A DNA stretch of 53,942 nucleotides. It comes from Candidatus Eiseniibacteriota bacterium. Lineage in GTDB: Bacteria > Eisenbacteria > RBG-16-71-46 > CAIMUX01. Below the pieces are notes generated by a model. The model saw only the letters and a program-made list of their open reading frames with translations. It was not told the origin of the DNA and made no database searches. The stretch is from contig CAIMUX010000137.1 of NCBI GenBank assembly GCA_903844735.1, positions 1 through 53,942 on the forward strand, given 5' to 3'. The translations under genes and the position numbers were made by a program. Every line of letters begins with the position of its first letter. Position 1 is the stretch's first letter. This document shows, one piece after another, positions 42,536 to 52,595 of this stretch.

Positions 42536-45500
42536 TTATCTCGGTTCGGGCCGCACCGACGGGCTTGCGTCCGGGCCTGTCTTAGCGAGGTACTCGCGGA
42601 TGACCTCTGCCGGAGGGCCCGTGCCAGGTGGGCTGACTCCGGCCAGTGCCGGTCGTACCGTCACCGGCCCGGCCGAGGGCGGGGCCCGCAAGATCAGAAG
42701 GTAGGTGCCCGGGACGAGGGTCGGCATCTGCGCCAGGCCGGTACCCAGCGTGTGGCCGGCGGTGTCGAGGAGCCGAACATCCACCAGGTCGGAAGAGGCG
42801 CGGGCGCCCACCCCCACCGCCCCTTCACGCCGCACGTCAAACGAGTAGACCGCCGAGGCTCCCGGAGCCAGAAGCGTTTCCGGACCGAGGCCTTCCGTAA
42901 TCGGAAGAATCGGGCTCGCCGTGACCTCGGCCTCGCCGGAGAGGGCGCCTCCGGCCAGTGCCCTCAGGCCGACCTCCATCACGCCGGGAGGGTGATAGAG
43001 GTCCAGGGCGACATCCTCGGGATGAAGCTCGACGTCGGGTGGGTTCGCCCCGACACGAACCATGCTTACCGATGGGCCGGCACTCCGCAGGTGAATCATC
43101 TGTGGCACCGGGGTCACAATCCGCAGCATCTGCGACGTTCCATGCAGAGAGAGGATCGCGGGAGGAGTCACCGGCTGGGCTTGGGTACCCTCGGTGGACG
43201 GCCACAGATCCCGCGCTTCCGCTCCCGGCGCATCGAGGTAGACCAAGACATAACCCGGCCCGTGCGGAAGAACCAGCGTGCCGCCGATCCCGGCGCCCAT
43301 ACCGTCGCCGATTCCACCGCCGATCCCGGCACCGAACCCGACGCCGCTCCCGAGCGCGGCCAGGTCGGTCCCCCGCCGCACCGTTCCGTCCCGACCGATG
43401 AAGGTCGGCGACTCCAACGCCGCGGATCCGGCTGACGTCGAGGGTGCGGTACGGACATGCAGCGCGGAGGCAGCGGTCCCGGTCGGAAGGAGGACGGGAA
43501 CGCGGAGACGGCCCGCGGAATCACATCGACGCTCGAAAGGCCGCCCCGCACGCACCACGTTGATCGTGTCTCCGGCAGCCACAGGCAGCAGATCCACGGC
43601 GTAACGGCCGCCGGCCTTTCCCACATGAAGCAGCGTGAGGGTGGGCGCATCGGTTTCCAGCGTCTCCTCGAACGGCTCCCCTGCGGCCCAATGTACACTC
43701 TCGATCGCGTTTCCCCGAGAGACGACACCGGCGGTGGAATCGGACAAGGCGAGCAGCACGCGCTTACATCCGGGCGGCAAGGTAAGCGTCCGCGATTCGC
43801 CGCCGACGAGTGCGCCACGCAGGGATCCGAGCGACAGCGCCTCACCGCTGATCGCCTGAAACTCAAAGGTCTCAAGGCGCACGTCCATGGGCCGATCCGG
43901 CCGGTCGGCGGACCAGATGATGGCAACCGATCCGGCCGACACGAATCCAACGGCGAAAGCGGATCCGGGACTGACGGCCATCGATCCGCCTGTCGGCTCC
44001 AGGGAAGCTGCGTCTTCCGTGTCTGCGATGCGAACGCCTGGCTGACCGGAAGAAGACGTCGCCAGCACGGCGACCAGCGTGCCAGGTGTCTCCGTCTTGA
44101 CACGGAGATCACACCGGGCTTGTCCTGTGGGCGACAGGGTGAACTGGATCGGAGTTGCCGGGCCCAGGGCCGCCCTTCGGCCCCGAACCCTGACGTCCGA
44201 GTCGCCGGCCAGGTACAGCATCTCCCGATCGGCGGCGATCACAGGCTCGCCAAGGACTGCACAACCCTCGTCCAAGGCCGCAGACCAAGCGATTCCTCGC
44301 CAGGGCCGCTCGATCCGGAACAGACCCGGACTGCTCAGGTCCACGATGGCGGCTGCCACCGGAAGAGTCAGGCGAGACGCCGGCCTGTCGGCGGATGCCG
44401 GGTAGTCGGCGGACGCCGGCTTGTCAACGGACTCCGGCCCTTCAGAAGACGGCGGCGTGTCCGCGGACGCAGCAGCCAGGGTGATTCCGCTTCCGAGGTC
44501 GGATTCTGTGTAACGCCTGGCATGGATCGCGGAAGCAGAGAGAGTGACCGATCTACCCTGGCGATCGACGGACCAGACCCGCAATCGGAGCGGGCGCCTT
44601 TCCGCAGACAGCGGTACCGCCAGGCGGACATCGAGTCCGGTGGCCGAAGCCAGGATTTTCCAGGAATCCACAGCCATGCCCTCCACGGCACAGGCGACGG
44701 CCTCGCCGGCTCGGACCGCGATCAGGAGAAAGTCGGTGGGCTGTGGGGGTAGCTCCAGCGGAAAGATGTGTACCGGACCACCCAGGGCGAGCGTTCGGCG
44801 GGCCGGAAGAAGAAGGCCCGGCTCCGGCCTCTCCTCGGGCATGAGCATCCTGACCGTCGTCTCGGCCCGTCTCTCGCCCACCGGATCCAGCTTCAGACGG
44901 TAGCGACCGGCAGGCAACGGAAGGGCCATGTGGAAGTTCCAGTCATTCGGTCGGTCGTCGTCGCGGGCCACTATGTCGCCGTCAGCGTTGTACAATTCGG
45001 CACGGACATCGGCGCGGCCGCTCGACTCCAGCTCGACGAGGCCATCCCGTCCCACAGAGAGATCGAGGGTTACCGGAACGGTGACCAGGCGGGACATCCC
45101 CGAGACGAGCTCGGCCGAGTTCACCTCGATCGCGTATGGCGCCCGGTGATTGCGGCGAGAGCAAACCGCTTCCAGCAGGTAATCACCCGCCTCCAGCTCC
45201 CCTTTCCACCCCCGCCCCGGAGGCAGAAACGCCACCTCGTCCCCCGCCCCACTCTTTCCTCTCTCCTCTCCACTCTTTCCTAGTTCCTTGCGCAACACCC
45301 CCTGCATCTCCCCCGACAAAGTGATGGAGGCTTTCATCGGAGCCTCCACGGAGACCTTCCACACGTCCGGCATCCGGGGCTCTCCGGAGGCCGGTTCGAG
45401 CCAGGTATGGTCGAAGCGCACATCGAAGGGCAAGGCATGGGGCCCGTGGCCTTCGCAGTGCGGGGGCGGAACAATCTCCTCGAACCGGGTCACCGCACGC

Positions 45501-48127
45501 ATCTCGGTCGCCGCGGGGAGCAGCACCAATCGGTATCGCCCCTTCTCGAAGCGGCGCTGAAACGAGGCCGCGCCCCCCGGCGACTCCAGCGGCCATCCGT
45601 CGTCATCTTCCAGGCGGCAACGGAGCATCCCGCTCAACCCGACCGACTCCAGTCGGTACTCTCCGGAGGACGGAATGTCGATCCAGTAGGCCGCCGCCTG
45701 CGTCCCCTGCAGCGTGAGGCGCCCCACGCCACCCGGCTTCAGGTTTCCGGCCTCGACGACAGGATTGCCCGCCAGGGTGAGTCCCAGATGTCCTTTGCTC
45801 AAACCGGTCGTAGTGACCGTGAACTGGTAATCCCCCTCACGGAGATACTGCTGGATCAGGAAATTCCTGCCGGCACCGTTTCCACTTTGAGTATCGAAGG
45901 AGCAGATCGTGCGCCCGCGCAGGGTTCCCTGCATAGCCAGCAGGCCCGTGCTCTCAAGCCTGTACAGACCGGGCGAGGCCGCGTGCACCACATAGGTCGC
46001 GGCACTCTCGCGATCCAGATCCACAAAGACGGGCGCCTCGGCGGACAGCGTCGGGAACTCGGGAAGAAGGGTGTCGGGCATGACGGGCAAGGGCGTCTGG
46101 GGGGCCAATCGCACAGGCTCGGCCAGCAGGGCATAGAGAACCGGGGATTCTCCCGTGAGCACCACGGATGCCTCGTGCAGCCCCGGACGCACCCGGGGCG
46201 ACGGGGCCGCGGGAGCACGATCAACGGAGACATCGAGGAGCGTCCCGTCCTCCGCTTCGGCGCGCAGGGTGACAGGTTCATCGGTCTTGAAGGAAACCCT
46301 CACGGTGTCACCCGGGACCTGACCTATCGGGAGCGCCAGCGTCAGATCGAGCGGCAGCGCACGAAGGACAAAGCCTTGCTTGGTCTCGGGGACAAGGTTC
46401 TGAATGGCCTGGTAGGATCTTCCTTCATAGAGGCTCACGCGGGGGAAGCACACTGAAGGCCGCGGAGGTTGTGGGGACCTCGGATGGCGGTCACGCCCCA
46501 ACAGGCCCATCAGGGACTCCTTGAGCCCCACGAACTGGATACCCAGTTCGATGATCCCGTGGGTCTCCGGCTCGATGGTGAGAGTGTAATAGCCGACGTC
46601 AAGATCCCAGGGTTTCCCCACCGGCTGCAGATCGGGAGCCCGATAGTCAGGAGGTCGAGTCACGAGAAACGGCTCGATGCGAAAGTGGGACAAAACCCCC
46701 TCGGCGAGAACCTGATACTTCCCGGCCTCCCGCACATGAAGAAAAACGGTCATCGTTCCGAGAAGATTGCAGTGCCGGACCCATGGCTGGGCGGAAGAGA
46801 TCTCCACGACTCCGGCCGCGATCGGTTCGACCGGAAGCTCCTTGGCACCCGGAGTGGCCGGCGTTGCGTTCGCCCCCGGGACGAGGATCACCGTGGCATC
46901 ACCGTTGTCGGCCGCGGCCCCGGTCCGGATCGAGGAAATCCAATAGTCGCCCGATCCGGAAAAGGCATACTCCCGAGCGAAACGGAACTCTTGAAGCACG
47001 TAGGGTTGGTCCGCCTCGGCCCGTATGGTGATTCTGCGGAATGCCTCCGCGCTCCCTTTCGGCCGACGGAGCGGGCCGAGATCGAGCTCCGTCGCGGGAG
47101 GAGAGCTGGTCTTCGTGATCTCCGCACAGGGCCCCTCCGCGTCGGCGAAAGGGGTGTCCGGATCGAAATCATCGCACTGCAGGGTGGCCGGCCGCGATTC
47201 GGGCAGCTCCAGACGGAAGAAGTTGGTCCGGCTCGGGACCAGCCAGTGATCGAAGCCGAATTTGCTGACGACCATACGCCTTCGGCCGGCCTCGGCCAGC
47301 TTCGGGATGCCGAAGCGCAGGTAGAAAGGATGCTCGCCGCTCTCTTCGCCCCAGATCTGCGGCGACCCGCCATAGGCGGTGAGGAGGTAGCGCCCGGTCG
47401 GCAGCTTCGCGTTCAGGCGGCAGAGGGTGAGGGAACGTCCCTGTCGGGGCGTAATCACCTCGATCACCGGATCGGCATCGACCAGCCAGGTGCCGTCCCG
47501 CCAGAGTCGCAGATCAGCCAGATCGCGACCGGCGGCCTCGAAGCTCACGTTCCGTTCTTGGGAGATCTCCAGGCCGTACGATCGCTGCTCAAGATCCTCA
47601 AGGCGGCCCTCTACCGACTTGAACTCGACCAGGGCCGGCGTCGGACGGTTCCTCTCTTCGAATGGATGAACGGTGAGGCGGGCATCGCCCTGGCTCTTCT
47701 CCGGTCCGAAGGTGACGATCTTGTAGGTTCCCTGGTCCAGGAAGGCCTCAATCCGCCCATCCTGCTCCCCGGCCTTCCCGTAGATCTCACCCGGTCCGGC
47801 CATACGGTCGATCAACTGCAAGGCAATCCCCTCGGCGCTCTCCACCGTCACCGCATAGCGTCCGAATCGCGCCACTGTCAGGATCGCCTCTCCTCGCCCG
47901 GTTGAGGGCAGAGTGGAGAAATCGATGACCGGCTCTACCGACTCATTCGTCTTTCCGCGGGATTCTTCGCCGGTTTCAGCCCTGGACGGCGCACCGGTCA
48001 CAACCATGACGGCCCAGGTGATGAGCAGAACGAGCGCCGGAAAGGCCGGGCGCCCGCGGGCAGCCACCCGCCTTGCCTGAGCGCTTCCTTGCCCGGTCGC
48101 TCCTTGGGATCGACGTACACCTTCCAC
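42536..48127 (-). CDS. Giant secreted protein of unknown function in the A2M-pbpC operon
   Basis: About 1863 aa. A positively charged start is followed by a signal peptide (AFPALVLLITWAVMVVTGAP, SRA). The rest is almost entirely β-rich with repeated sandwich-type units, for example YAVTVESAEGIALQLIDRMA, YRLESTGLLAMQGTLRGRTI, YRLESVGLSGMLRCRLEDDD and FRIERPWRGIAW. The recurring G.Y.LES.G…..L.L.D pattern resembles pre-peptidase C-terminal type domains. A Gly-rich stretch (GSGVGFGAGIGGGIGDGMGA) lies near residue 1585. No enzyme motif is visible. GTG 48127 has a GGGGG upstream; an in-frame ATG at 48199 would add 24 residues. It ends 24 bases before the A2M start, so it is the first gene of that operon and probably works with A2M at the surface. 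Confidence 0.75.
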   Translation of the reverse strand: MEGVRRSQGATGQGSAQARRVAARGRPAFPALVLLITWAVMVVTGAPSRAETGEESRGKTNESVEPVIDFSTLPSTGRGEAILTVARFGRYAVTVESAEGIALQLIDRMAGPGEIYGKAGEQDGRIEAFLDQGTYKIVTFGPEKSQGDARLTVHPFEERNRPTPALVEFKSVEGRLEDLEQRSYGLEISQERNVSFEAAGRDLADLRLWRDGTWLVDADPVIEVITPRQGRSLTLCRLNAKLPTGRYLLTAYGGSPQIWGEESGEHPFYLRFGIPKLAEAGRRRMVVSKFGFDHWLVPSRTNFFRLELPESRPATLQCDDFDPDTPFADAEGPCAEITKTSSPPATELDLGPLRRPKGSAEAFRRITIRAEADQPYVLQEFRFAREYAFSGSGDYWISSIRTGAAADNGDATVILVPGANATPATPGAKELPVEPIAAGVVEISSAQPWVRHCNLLGTMTVFLHVREAGKYQVLAEGVLSHFRIEPFLVTRPPDYRAPDLQPVGKPWDLDVGYYTLTIEPETHGIIELGIQFVGLKESLMGLLGRDRHPRSPQPPRPSVCFPRVSLYEGRSYQAIQNLVPETKQGFVLRALPLDLTLALPIGQVPGDTVRVSFKTDEPVTLRAEAEDGTLLDVSVDRAPAAPSPRVRPGLHEASVVLTGESPVLYALLAEPVRLAPQTPLPVMPDTLLPEFPTLSAEAPVFVDLDRESAATYVVHAASPGLYRLESTGLLAMQGTLRGRTICSFDTQSGNGAGRNFLIQQYLREGDYQFTVTTTGLSKGHLGLTLAGNPVVEAGNLKPGGVGRLTLQGTQAAAYWIDIPSSGEYRLESVGLSGMLRCRLEDDDGWPLESPGGAASFQRRFEKGRYRLVLLPAATEMRAVTRFEEIVPPPHCEGHGPHALPFDVRFDHTWLEPASGEPRMPDVWKVSVEAPMKASITLSGEMQGVLRKELGKSGEERGKSGAGDEVAFLPPGRGWKGELEAGDYLLEAVCSRRNHRAPYAIEVNSAELVSGMSRLVTVPVTLDLSVGRDGLVELESSGRADVRAELYNADGDIVARDDDRPNDWNFHMALPLPAGRYRLKLDPVGERRAETTVRMLMPEERPEPGLLLPARRTLALGGPVHIFPLELPPQPTDFLLIAVRAGEAVACAVEGMAVDSWKILASATGLDVRLAVPLSAERRPLRLRVWSVDRQGRSVTLSASAIHARRYTESDLGSGITLAAASADTPPSSEGPESVDKPASADYPASADRPASRLTLPVAAAIVDLSSPGLFRIERPWRGIAWSAALDEGCAVLGEPVIAADREMLYLAGDSDVRVRGRRAALGPATPIQFTLSPTGQARCDLRVKTETPGTLVAVLATSSSGQPGVRIADTEDAASLEPTGGSMAVSPGSAFAVGFVSAGSVAIIWSADRPDRPMDVRLETFEFQAISGEALSLGSLRGALVGGESRTLTLPPGCKRVLLALSDSTAGVVSRGNAIESVHWAAGEPFEETLETDAPTLTLLHVGKAGGRYAVDLLPVAAGDTINVVRAGRPFERRCDSAGRLRVPVLLPTGTAASALHVRTAPSTSAGSAALESPTFIGRDGTVRRGTDLAALGSGVGFGAGIGGGIGDGMGAGIGGTLVLPHGPGYVLVYLDAPGAEARDLWPSTEGTQAQPVTPPAILSLHGTSQMLRIVTPVPQMIHLRSAGPSVSMVRVGANPPDVELHPEDVALDLYHPPGVMEVGLRALAGGALSGEAEVTASPILPITEGLGPETLLAPGASAVYSFDVRREGAVGVGARASSDLVDVRLLDTAGHTLGTGLAQMPTLVPGTYLLILRAPPSAGPVTVRPALAGVSPPGTGPPAEVIREYLAKTGPDASPSVRPEPR

Positions 48128-48261
48128 GTGCGAGGTCCCCCTTTCGCCGTTTCTCGACGGGGCATGTTGGCACCGAAGGGATGAAGGTTCAAGAGGCAAA
48201 CGGAAAGAACAGGTCGGCGGCGGAAGTCACAATCCGGGAGTCGGAATGAGGACGCTCCTCG

Positions 48262-48303
48262 ATGGCACTTGAGGACCTGGCGGTGTGGCGAAAGGACCGC
48301 TAA
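48262..48303 (+). pseudogene. Possible start of a four-helix-bundle (S23-type) gene
   Basis: ATG 48262 gives MALEDLAVWRKDR and then a stop. The M..EDL.VW.KA pattern is the N-terminus of the 23S-rRNA intervening-sequence four-helix-bundle protein. Only 13 residues remain, directly against the end of the GT39-like gene. Tentative. Confidence 0.25.
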
Positions 48304-49961
48304 CGAATAGCATAGACTCGGTAGTTCTCGTCCCCGACGGCCGTCTGGAAGTTCGCGACGAGGGCGGTAGACCGGCGGAATGTCGCCAACTCGTCTGCAT
48401 TCCAGGAAAACACCTTGTTATACGAAAACCGCAACTCGCCGGAGCGGTTCCGCCCGACCTCTCGGTGCCCCATTACAACCAAGATTGGCCGATTGTATTG
48501 CGCCTTCAGGTCGCGGGCCGTCGCGAGCAGCTCACCGAGCGAGAAATGAGTGACGGCATCGGTTGTGAAGGAGACTGTCGTTCCCACACGATGCTCCCGA
48601 GGTATGTAGATCAGATTGCCTGCATAGTAAGGCAAGGACTCGACCAGGTAATCCGGTTCGGCGACGATGATCGCGTCCCGAGAGGCCGACGAGGTGTTCA
48701 GGAACTCGCCGAACGCCTTGCTGGCACTCATCTGAAGCCGGAAGTCCTGCCACGCCGTCTTGGGCATCAGATTGAGACTCGCCAATATCAGAACTGCCAT
48801 GGCGCCGTAAAGCCCCGCCTGGAATAGCCGTCGCACTTTCTTGGTTACGACCTCGTGCTCCGTTGAATCCAGAGCGATCCAGTACAACACTACGAGGAAG
48901 ATCAGGAATAGTCCCTGGTGGCGATAGCTGCCGGAATACACCACGCGGAAGAACACGCCCAGGGCGATCTGCGCGACAAGCGCAGCGCAACAGAGCTCGG
49001 GCCGCTTGAGCAAGCCCAAGACGGCGAGATACACGATGAAGATGCCGGCCAAGGGCGGAAGCGCGACCGGCAGGAGCGCCCGGGGAGTCTTCTCCGGCAA
49101 AATGGACGGAAACGTCCTCTCCGGATGCAAGAGCGCTCCTATTCCCGCCTCCGCGAGCCCGTTCGCATTCAACGAGGAGGTATGTGTCAGGATCGTTCCT
49201 TCGCCGGGCATCGTTACGGCCAGGCTGAGCAGGATACCGGCGGTCATGATAGTGAGCGGCGGACCCAGATACCTGCCGCATGCCCGAAGAGATCGCATCT
49301 TCTGCGTGACAATCGTATCCCAGAGCCACACAAGCGCAATCGCACACGCCAGGATGAGCGAATGGGCGTTGGTGTTGGCCAGCAAAGCTATGACAGCGGC
49401 CAAGGCCAGAGCATGTTTCCTTCGCCTGCGGAACAGCACCGCGACCACGAACAACAGCAACATGCTGATGCCGTAGTTCCGCGCCATGACAGCATACTCA
49501 TAGAGAGGAAGGCAGCCGAACATGAAGAGGCTCTTCCACCAGAGAGAAAATGGCGAACAGAACACGAAGATGGCTATGGCGGCAAAGGCGATGACGATAC
49601 TCGTGACGGGCAAGGCGAGCGGGATGTCGCCGAGCAAGTGGCCCATATACAACAACACATACCACAGAACCGGATGCCCCTCGTGCCTGATCAGGACAAT
49701 AAGGTCGAGGGGTGAACTCGCGGCGCGCACCAGCGACAGTGCCCGCACTTCATCGCGCCAGAATTCGTGCCGCGTTGCGAGGATAACGACGACGGCAAGC
49801 CACAGAGCGAGAAGGAACGCCGCGACGATGACGAAGCGTGCGTCAGAGAGCGATCCTTTAGAGCCCGCCAACGCCGACACGCGAGCGACGAGGGTTCTGA
49901 GTGAATCCAAGACCGGTCTTTCTATGGACGACCGTCTCTCGGGCTTCCCTGCAGTCGGCAT
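48300..49961 (-). CDS. Polytopic GT39/ArnT-like membrane glycosyltransferase
   Basis: 553 aa with about ten hydrophobic helices. After the first (FVIVAAFLLALWLAVVVILA) comes ATRHEFWRDEVRALSLVRAA, the acidic loop motif of GT-C enzymes (RDE..A…), then IVLIRHEGHPVLWYVLLYMG, equivalent to the E.HPPLYY motif. A soluble C-terminal part (about residues 420-553) follows the last helix. Such proteins transfer sugars from polyprenyl-phosphate carriers to lipids or proteins. The donor and acceptor are unknown. Start at ATG 49961 (TTG 49964 also possible). Single gene, with about 170 bases to the operon downstream. Confidence 0.7.
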   Translation of the reverse strand: MPTAGKPERRSSIERPVLDSLRTLVARVSALAGSKGSLSDARFVIVAAFLLALWLAVVVILATRHEFWRDEVRALSLVRAASSPLDLIVLIRHEGHPVLWYVLLYMGHLLGDIPLALPVTSIVIAFAAIAIFVFCSPFSLWWKSLFMFGCLPLYEYAVMARNYGISMLLLFVVAVLFRRRRKHALALAAVIALLANTNAHSLILACAIALVWLWDTIVTQKMRSLRACGRYLGPPLTIMTAGILLSLAVTMPGEGTILTHTSSLNANGLAEAGIGALLHPERTFPSILPEKTPRALLPVALPPLAGIFIVYLAVLGLLKRPELCCAALVAQIALGVFFRVVYSGSYRHQGLFLIFLVVLYWIALDSTEHEVVTKKVRRLFQAGLYGAMAVLILASLNLMPKTAWQDFRLQMSASKAFGEFLNTSSASRDAIIVAEPDYLVESLPYYAGNLIYIPREHRVGTTVSFTTDAVTHFSLGELLATARDLKAQYNRPILVVMGHREVGRNRSGELRFSYNKVFSWNADELATFRRSTALVANFQTAVGDENYRVYAIR

Positions 49962-50064
49962 CAAGGCCTACACTCCGTTCGGCTTCCTATCCTGTGTGGT
50001 CTGACAACTCGCTCATCCTCTCGGCGCACCGATCCCCCGGGCCCGGAACCAAGCGTAGGGCGTC

Positions 50065-50975
50065 GTGACCCGGAGCCTCCGAACACCTATTGTAACCGAC
50101 CTCCGCGAGCCAAGCCACCCCTCCCCCGCGGGGGCTCAGCGAATCAACCCCGAGCACGTCGGGTTGCCCCTGGCCCTTCCGGGCTACCTCTACTATCCGC
50201 TGTGGAATCGTTTTCTCGCTGAACTCGGCTGCACGGTCGTTTGCTCTCCGGCCACCAGCAAGGAGATACTTTCCGCCGGGGTCAGGGTGACCATCGATGA
50301 CATCTGCATCCCGGTCAAACTCCTCGTCGGACACCTGCTCCACCTGAAGGCCTGTCGGGTCGACGCCATCATGATTCCCCGTGTGTACGCGATTGAGAGG
50401 TCCGCCTTGCCGCGGTTCACCTGCACGAGGTTCATGGGTCTCCCAAATCTGCCCCGGGCCCCGCTCGATGGGTCTCCGCGGTTGCTGGACGCCGATGTCA
50501 ACGTCCGCGAACGACCCGAGATCCGGTCCTTTGTCGACATCGGGAAGATGCTCGGGCGCGGGCGCGGCGCCTCGGAGAAGGCGTACCGGGCCGCCTTCGA
50601 GGAGCAGGTTCGTTTCGAGGCGGGGTTGGCTTGTGGGTGGGACTTTGCCTCATCAGTCGCCGGGGCGTCGGATTTCGGATTCCCCTCGTCGTCTTTAGTG
50701 GCATCCGTCGCTCTCCGAGGCGACGACGAGGAACTTCTCATCGCCACGGTGGGCCACCCGTATCTCCTCTTCGATGACTTTCTTTCTCTCTGCCCGAGAG
50801 ACTGGCCGCCCTGGGGTGTCGGGTGACGGATCAACGCGCTTTGACGCGGGCCGAGCTGGAGGAAGAACTGGGGAAGTACTGGGAGGTGTCGTGGAGCTAT
50901 GAACGGGAACTGCTGGGGGCAGTGAGCCGCTTCATGGGTCGACAGGAGGTGGACGGCATTCTGTCGCTGAATCAT
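50065..50975 (+). pseudogene. DUF2229 (CoA-substrate enzyme activase-related) gene, frameshifted and 3'-truncated
   Basis: Residues 30-110 match DUF2229: VGLPLALPGYLYYPLWNRFL, LGCTVVCSPATSKEILSAGV, DDICIPVKLLVGHLL, VDAIMIPRVYAIER, and CTRFMGLPNLPRAP. The frame from 50065 ends in nonsense at 50826 (CPRDWPPWGVG). The true continuation, LPERLAALGCRVTDQRALTR, ELEEELGKYWEVSWSYEREL and RQEVDGILSL, lies in the next frame from about 50788 to 50975. A one-base indel near 50788 therefore splits it. After about 50975 similarity ends, well short of the usual CxxD/iron-sulphur C-terminus. Relatives assist 2-hydroxyacyl-CoA dehydratase-type enzymes. Confidence 0.7.
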
Positions 50976-51077
50976 GCTCAGGGCATCCATGGTGCTTCGC
51001 CCGCGGCGAAAACCATAGGAGATCGGATAGAAGTCCGCCTTGAAGGGACCATGGGTAAGAGAATAGAATGTAACCCG

Positions 51078-52067
51078 TCATGGGGCCGCCCTCGTAACAC
51101 GCAGGCCGACGCCGTTGTCGTGGTCGGTCCGCCCGTAATAGAGCCGGTCAGCGGAGCGGCAGTACTGTGCGCGGCTGAACCAGGCCCCGCCCCGGAATAC
51201 CCGGTTGCCGCCCCAGGAGGGACCGGCCGGATCGGAAACCGATCCGCTCGGGTAGTCTCCATATCGATCCCAGCACCACTCATTGGCATTCCCGTGCATG
51301 TCCTTCAGGCCCCATGCGTTCGCCGCCTTGCCGCCCACATCGTGCGTCGTGCCCGAGGCATTGCCGCAGTACCAGCCGACGAGGTCCAGGTTGGCATCGT
51401 CGGAGCAGTCATAGCCGATCATTGCGGTGATCGGGCCATTGCTGAACGCCGACAAGCTTCCCGCCCGACACGCGTACTCCCACTCCGCCTCGGTCGGAAG
51501 ACGGTATCCATTGGCATCCCGAATCCAGGAGACGATTGCATCCGTGATGTGCCCGCCACTCGTATCGACTTCACTCAGGGTGTAGACAGGCGTCAGGCTC
51601 TCATCCACCGACCGCCGATTGCAGTACTCGATGGCGTCGAACCAGCTCACCTGCACCACCGGAAGGTTGTCGCCGGTAAGACCCGACGGCCTCGTCTGCA
51701 TCACCGCGTACCACTCCGCCTGCGTCACCTCGTGGCTACAGAGGTAATACGGCCTCGTCAAGGTCACCTGGTGCTGGGTCTCCCGATTCCCGTACGAGCT
51801 CCGGCCGGGTCCGCTGGCCGGGCTGCCCATGGTGAAGCTGCCCGCCGGGATCAGTATCATGTCAGGCGGAACCGGCGGTGGACACGGATTCGGGTCGCAG
51901 ACGCCTGCTTCGGCCCAGGTTCCGGCGCACGCAGCCTCCGGGGTCACTGTGCAGACACCCTGGACCGCACAGCAGGAGCCGGTCGGCTCGGGCGGTGTCG
52001 GTTGGTCGTCCTTCCCGCAACCGGCGAACAGCACGGCCACCAGTCCGGCGATCACGAGTCTGCGCAT
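51078..52067 (-). CDS. SUMF1/FGE-like lipoprotein
   Basis: 329 aa. A lipoprotein signal (MRRLVIAGLVAVLFAGCGKD, lipobox FAGC) is followed by a Cys-rich module (GSCCAVQGVCTVTPEAACAG, then VCDPNPCPPP). Then comes a full FGE-sulfatase domain: MILIPAGSFTMGSPASGPGR, HEVTQAEWYAVMQ, VVQVSWFDAIEYCNRRSVDE, NGYRLPTEAEWEYACRAG, KDMHGNANEWCWDRYGDYPS, and NRVFRGGAWF. It ends GLRVTRAAP, like the paralogue at 29811 (GLRLSRTAP). It differs from that paralogue at the N-terminus and leader. Start ATG 52067 with AAGGGGA upstream; last gene of a three-gene minus-strand unit. Confidence 0.9.
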   Translation of the reverse strand: MRRLVIAGLVAVLFAGCGKDDQPTPPEPTGSCCAVQGVCTVTPEAACAGTWAEAGVCDPNPCPPPVPPDMILIPAGSFTMGSPASGPGRSSYGNRETQHQVTLTRPYYLCSHEVTQAEWYAVMQTRPSGLTGDNLPVVQVSWFDAIEYCNRRSVDESLTPVYTLSEVDTSGGHITDAIVSWIRDANGYRLPTEAEWEYACRAGSLSAFSNGPITAMIGYDCSDDANLDLVGWYCGNASGTTHDVGGKAANAWGLKDMHGNANEWCWDRYGDYPSGSVSDPAGPSWGGNRVFRGGAWFSRAQYCRSADRLYYGRTDHDNGVGLRVTRAAP

Positions 52068-52115
52068 CGTCAGTCCCCTTCCTCCAGCCACACCATACAC
52101 CGCCAGCCACGACGG

Positions 52116-52568
52116 CTACATTCGGCGGACGTGCCACGCCCCCCTGAGGTACACCTGCATGTCCTGTAGATCTACCTTCCGCCACGTGCCGTGAATCATG
52201 GACGCCGACACACGCCCTGCCAGGTAGACAATCTGACCGCTCTCGCGCCCAAGAAACGTCAGGCTCACGCTGTCCCCATACACGTATCCCGCCTTCAGGG
52301 CCCCCGACTGCCGCCCCACTCTGAAAGCGCCGCTGACAACGTCCCATTGCTGATCCAGCACGAAACGCGCACTTGTCGTATCCGCTTCCGGTATGCCCCG
52401 ACCGTTCCATCCGGGCACGATCCCTGCCCACTCACCTGCGACGGCGACTGGGCGCGGCCCGCCCGGCTTGGGTCCCGAATCGCCGCACGAGCACACCCCA
52501 CAGAAGAGCCAACACAGGACTTGGATACCGGAGAGGGCGCCGAGGGCCCATCGATTCCTTGCGGTCAT
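52116..52568 (-). CDS. Small exported hypothetical protein
   Basis: 150 aa. N-terminal hydrophobic export signal ALGALSGIQVLCWLFCGVCS, followed by CGDSGPKPGG. The cysteines suggest a lipoprotein, though the lipobox is imperfect. The rest is β-rich (VAGEWAGIVPGWNGRGIPEA; ARFVLDQQWDVVSGAFRVGR; GDSVSLTFLGRES; GRVSASMIHGTWRK), reminiscent of small lipocalin-like outer proteins. Not assigned to a family. GGAGGAG upstream of ATG 52568. It lies between the β-propeller protein (27-base gap) and the SUMF1-like lipoprotein (48-base gap). Confidence 0.6.
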   Translation of the reverse strand: MTARNRWALGALSGIQVLCWLFCGVCSCGDSGPKPGGPRPVAVAGEWAGIVPGWNGRGIPEADTTSARFVLDQQWDVVSGAFRVGRQSGALKAGYVYGDSVSLTFLGRESGQIVYLAGRVSASMIHGTWRKVDLQDMQVYLRGAWHVRRM

Positions 52569-52595
52569 CGTATCCTATCTCCTCCGGCCTGGCGG

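Noticed and set aside
40397-43435. A 1012-codon plus-strand frame
   Set aside because: It is antisense to the A2M gene and the end of the giant secreted gene, with His/Arg-rich text and no family pattern. Long antisense frames are common at this GC content.
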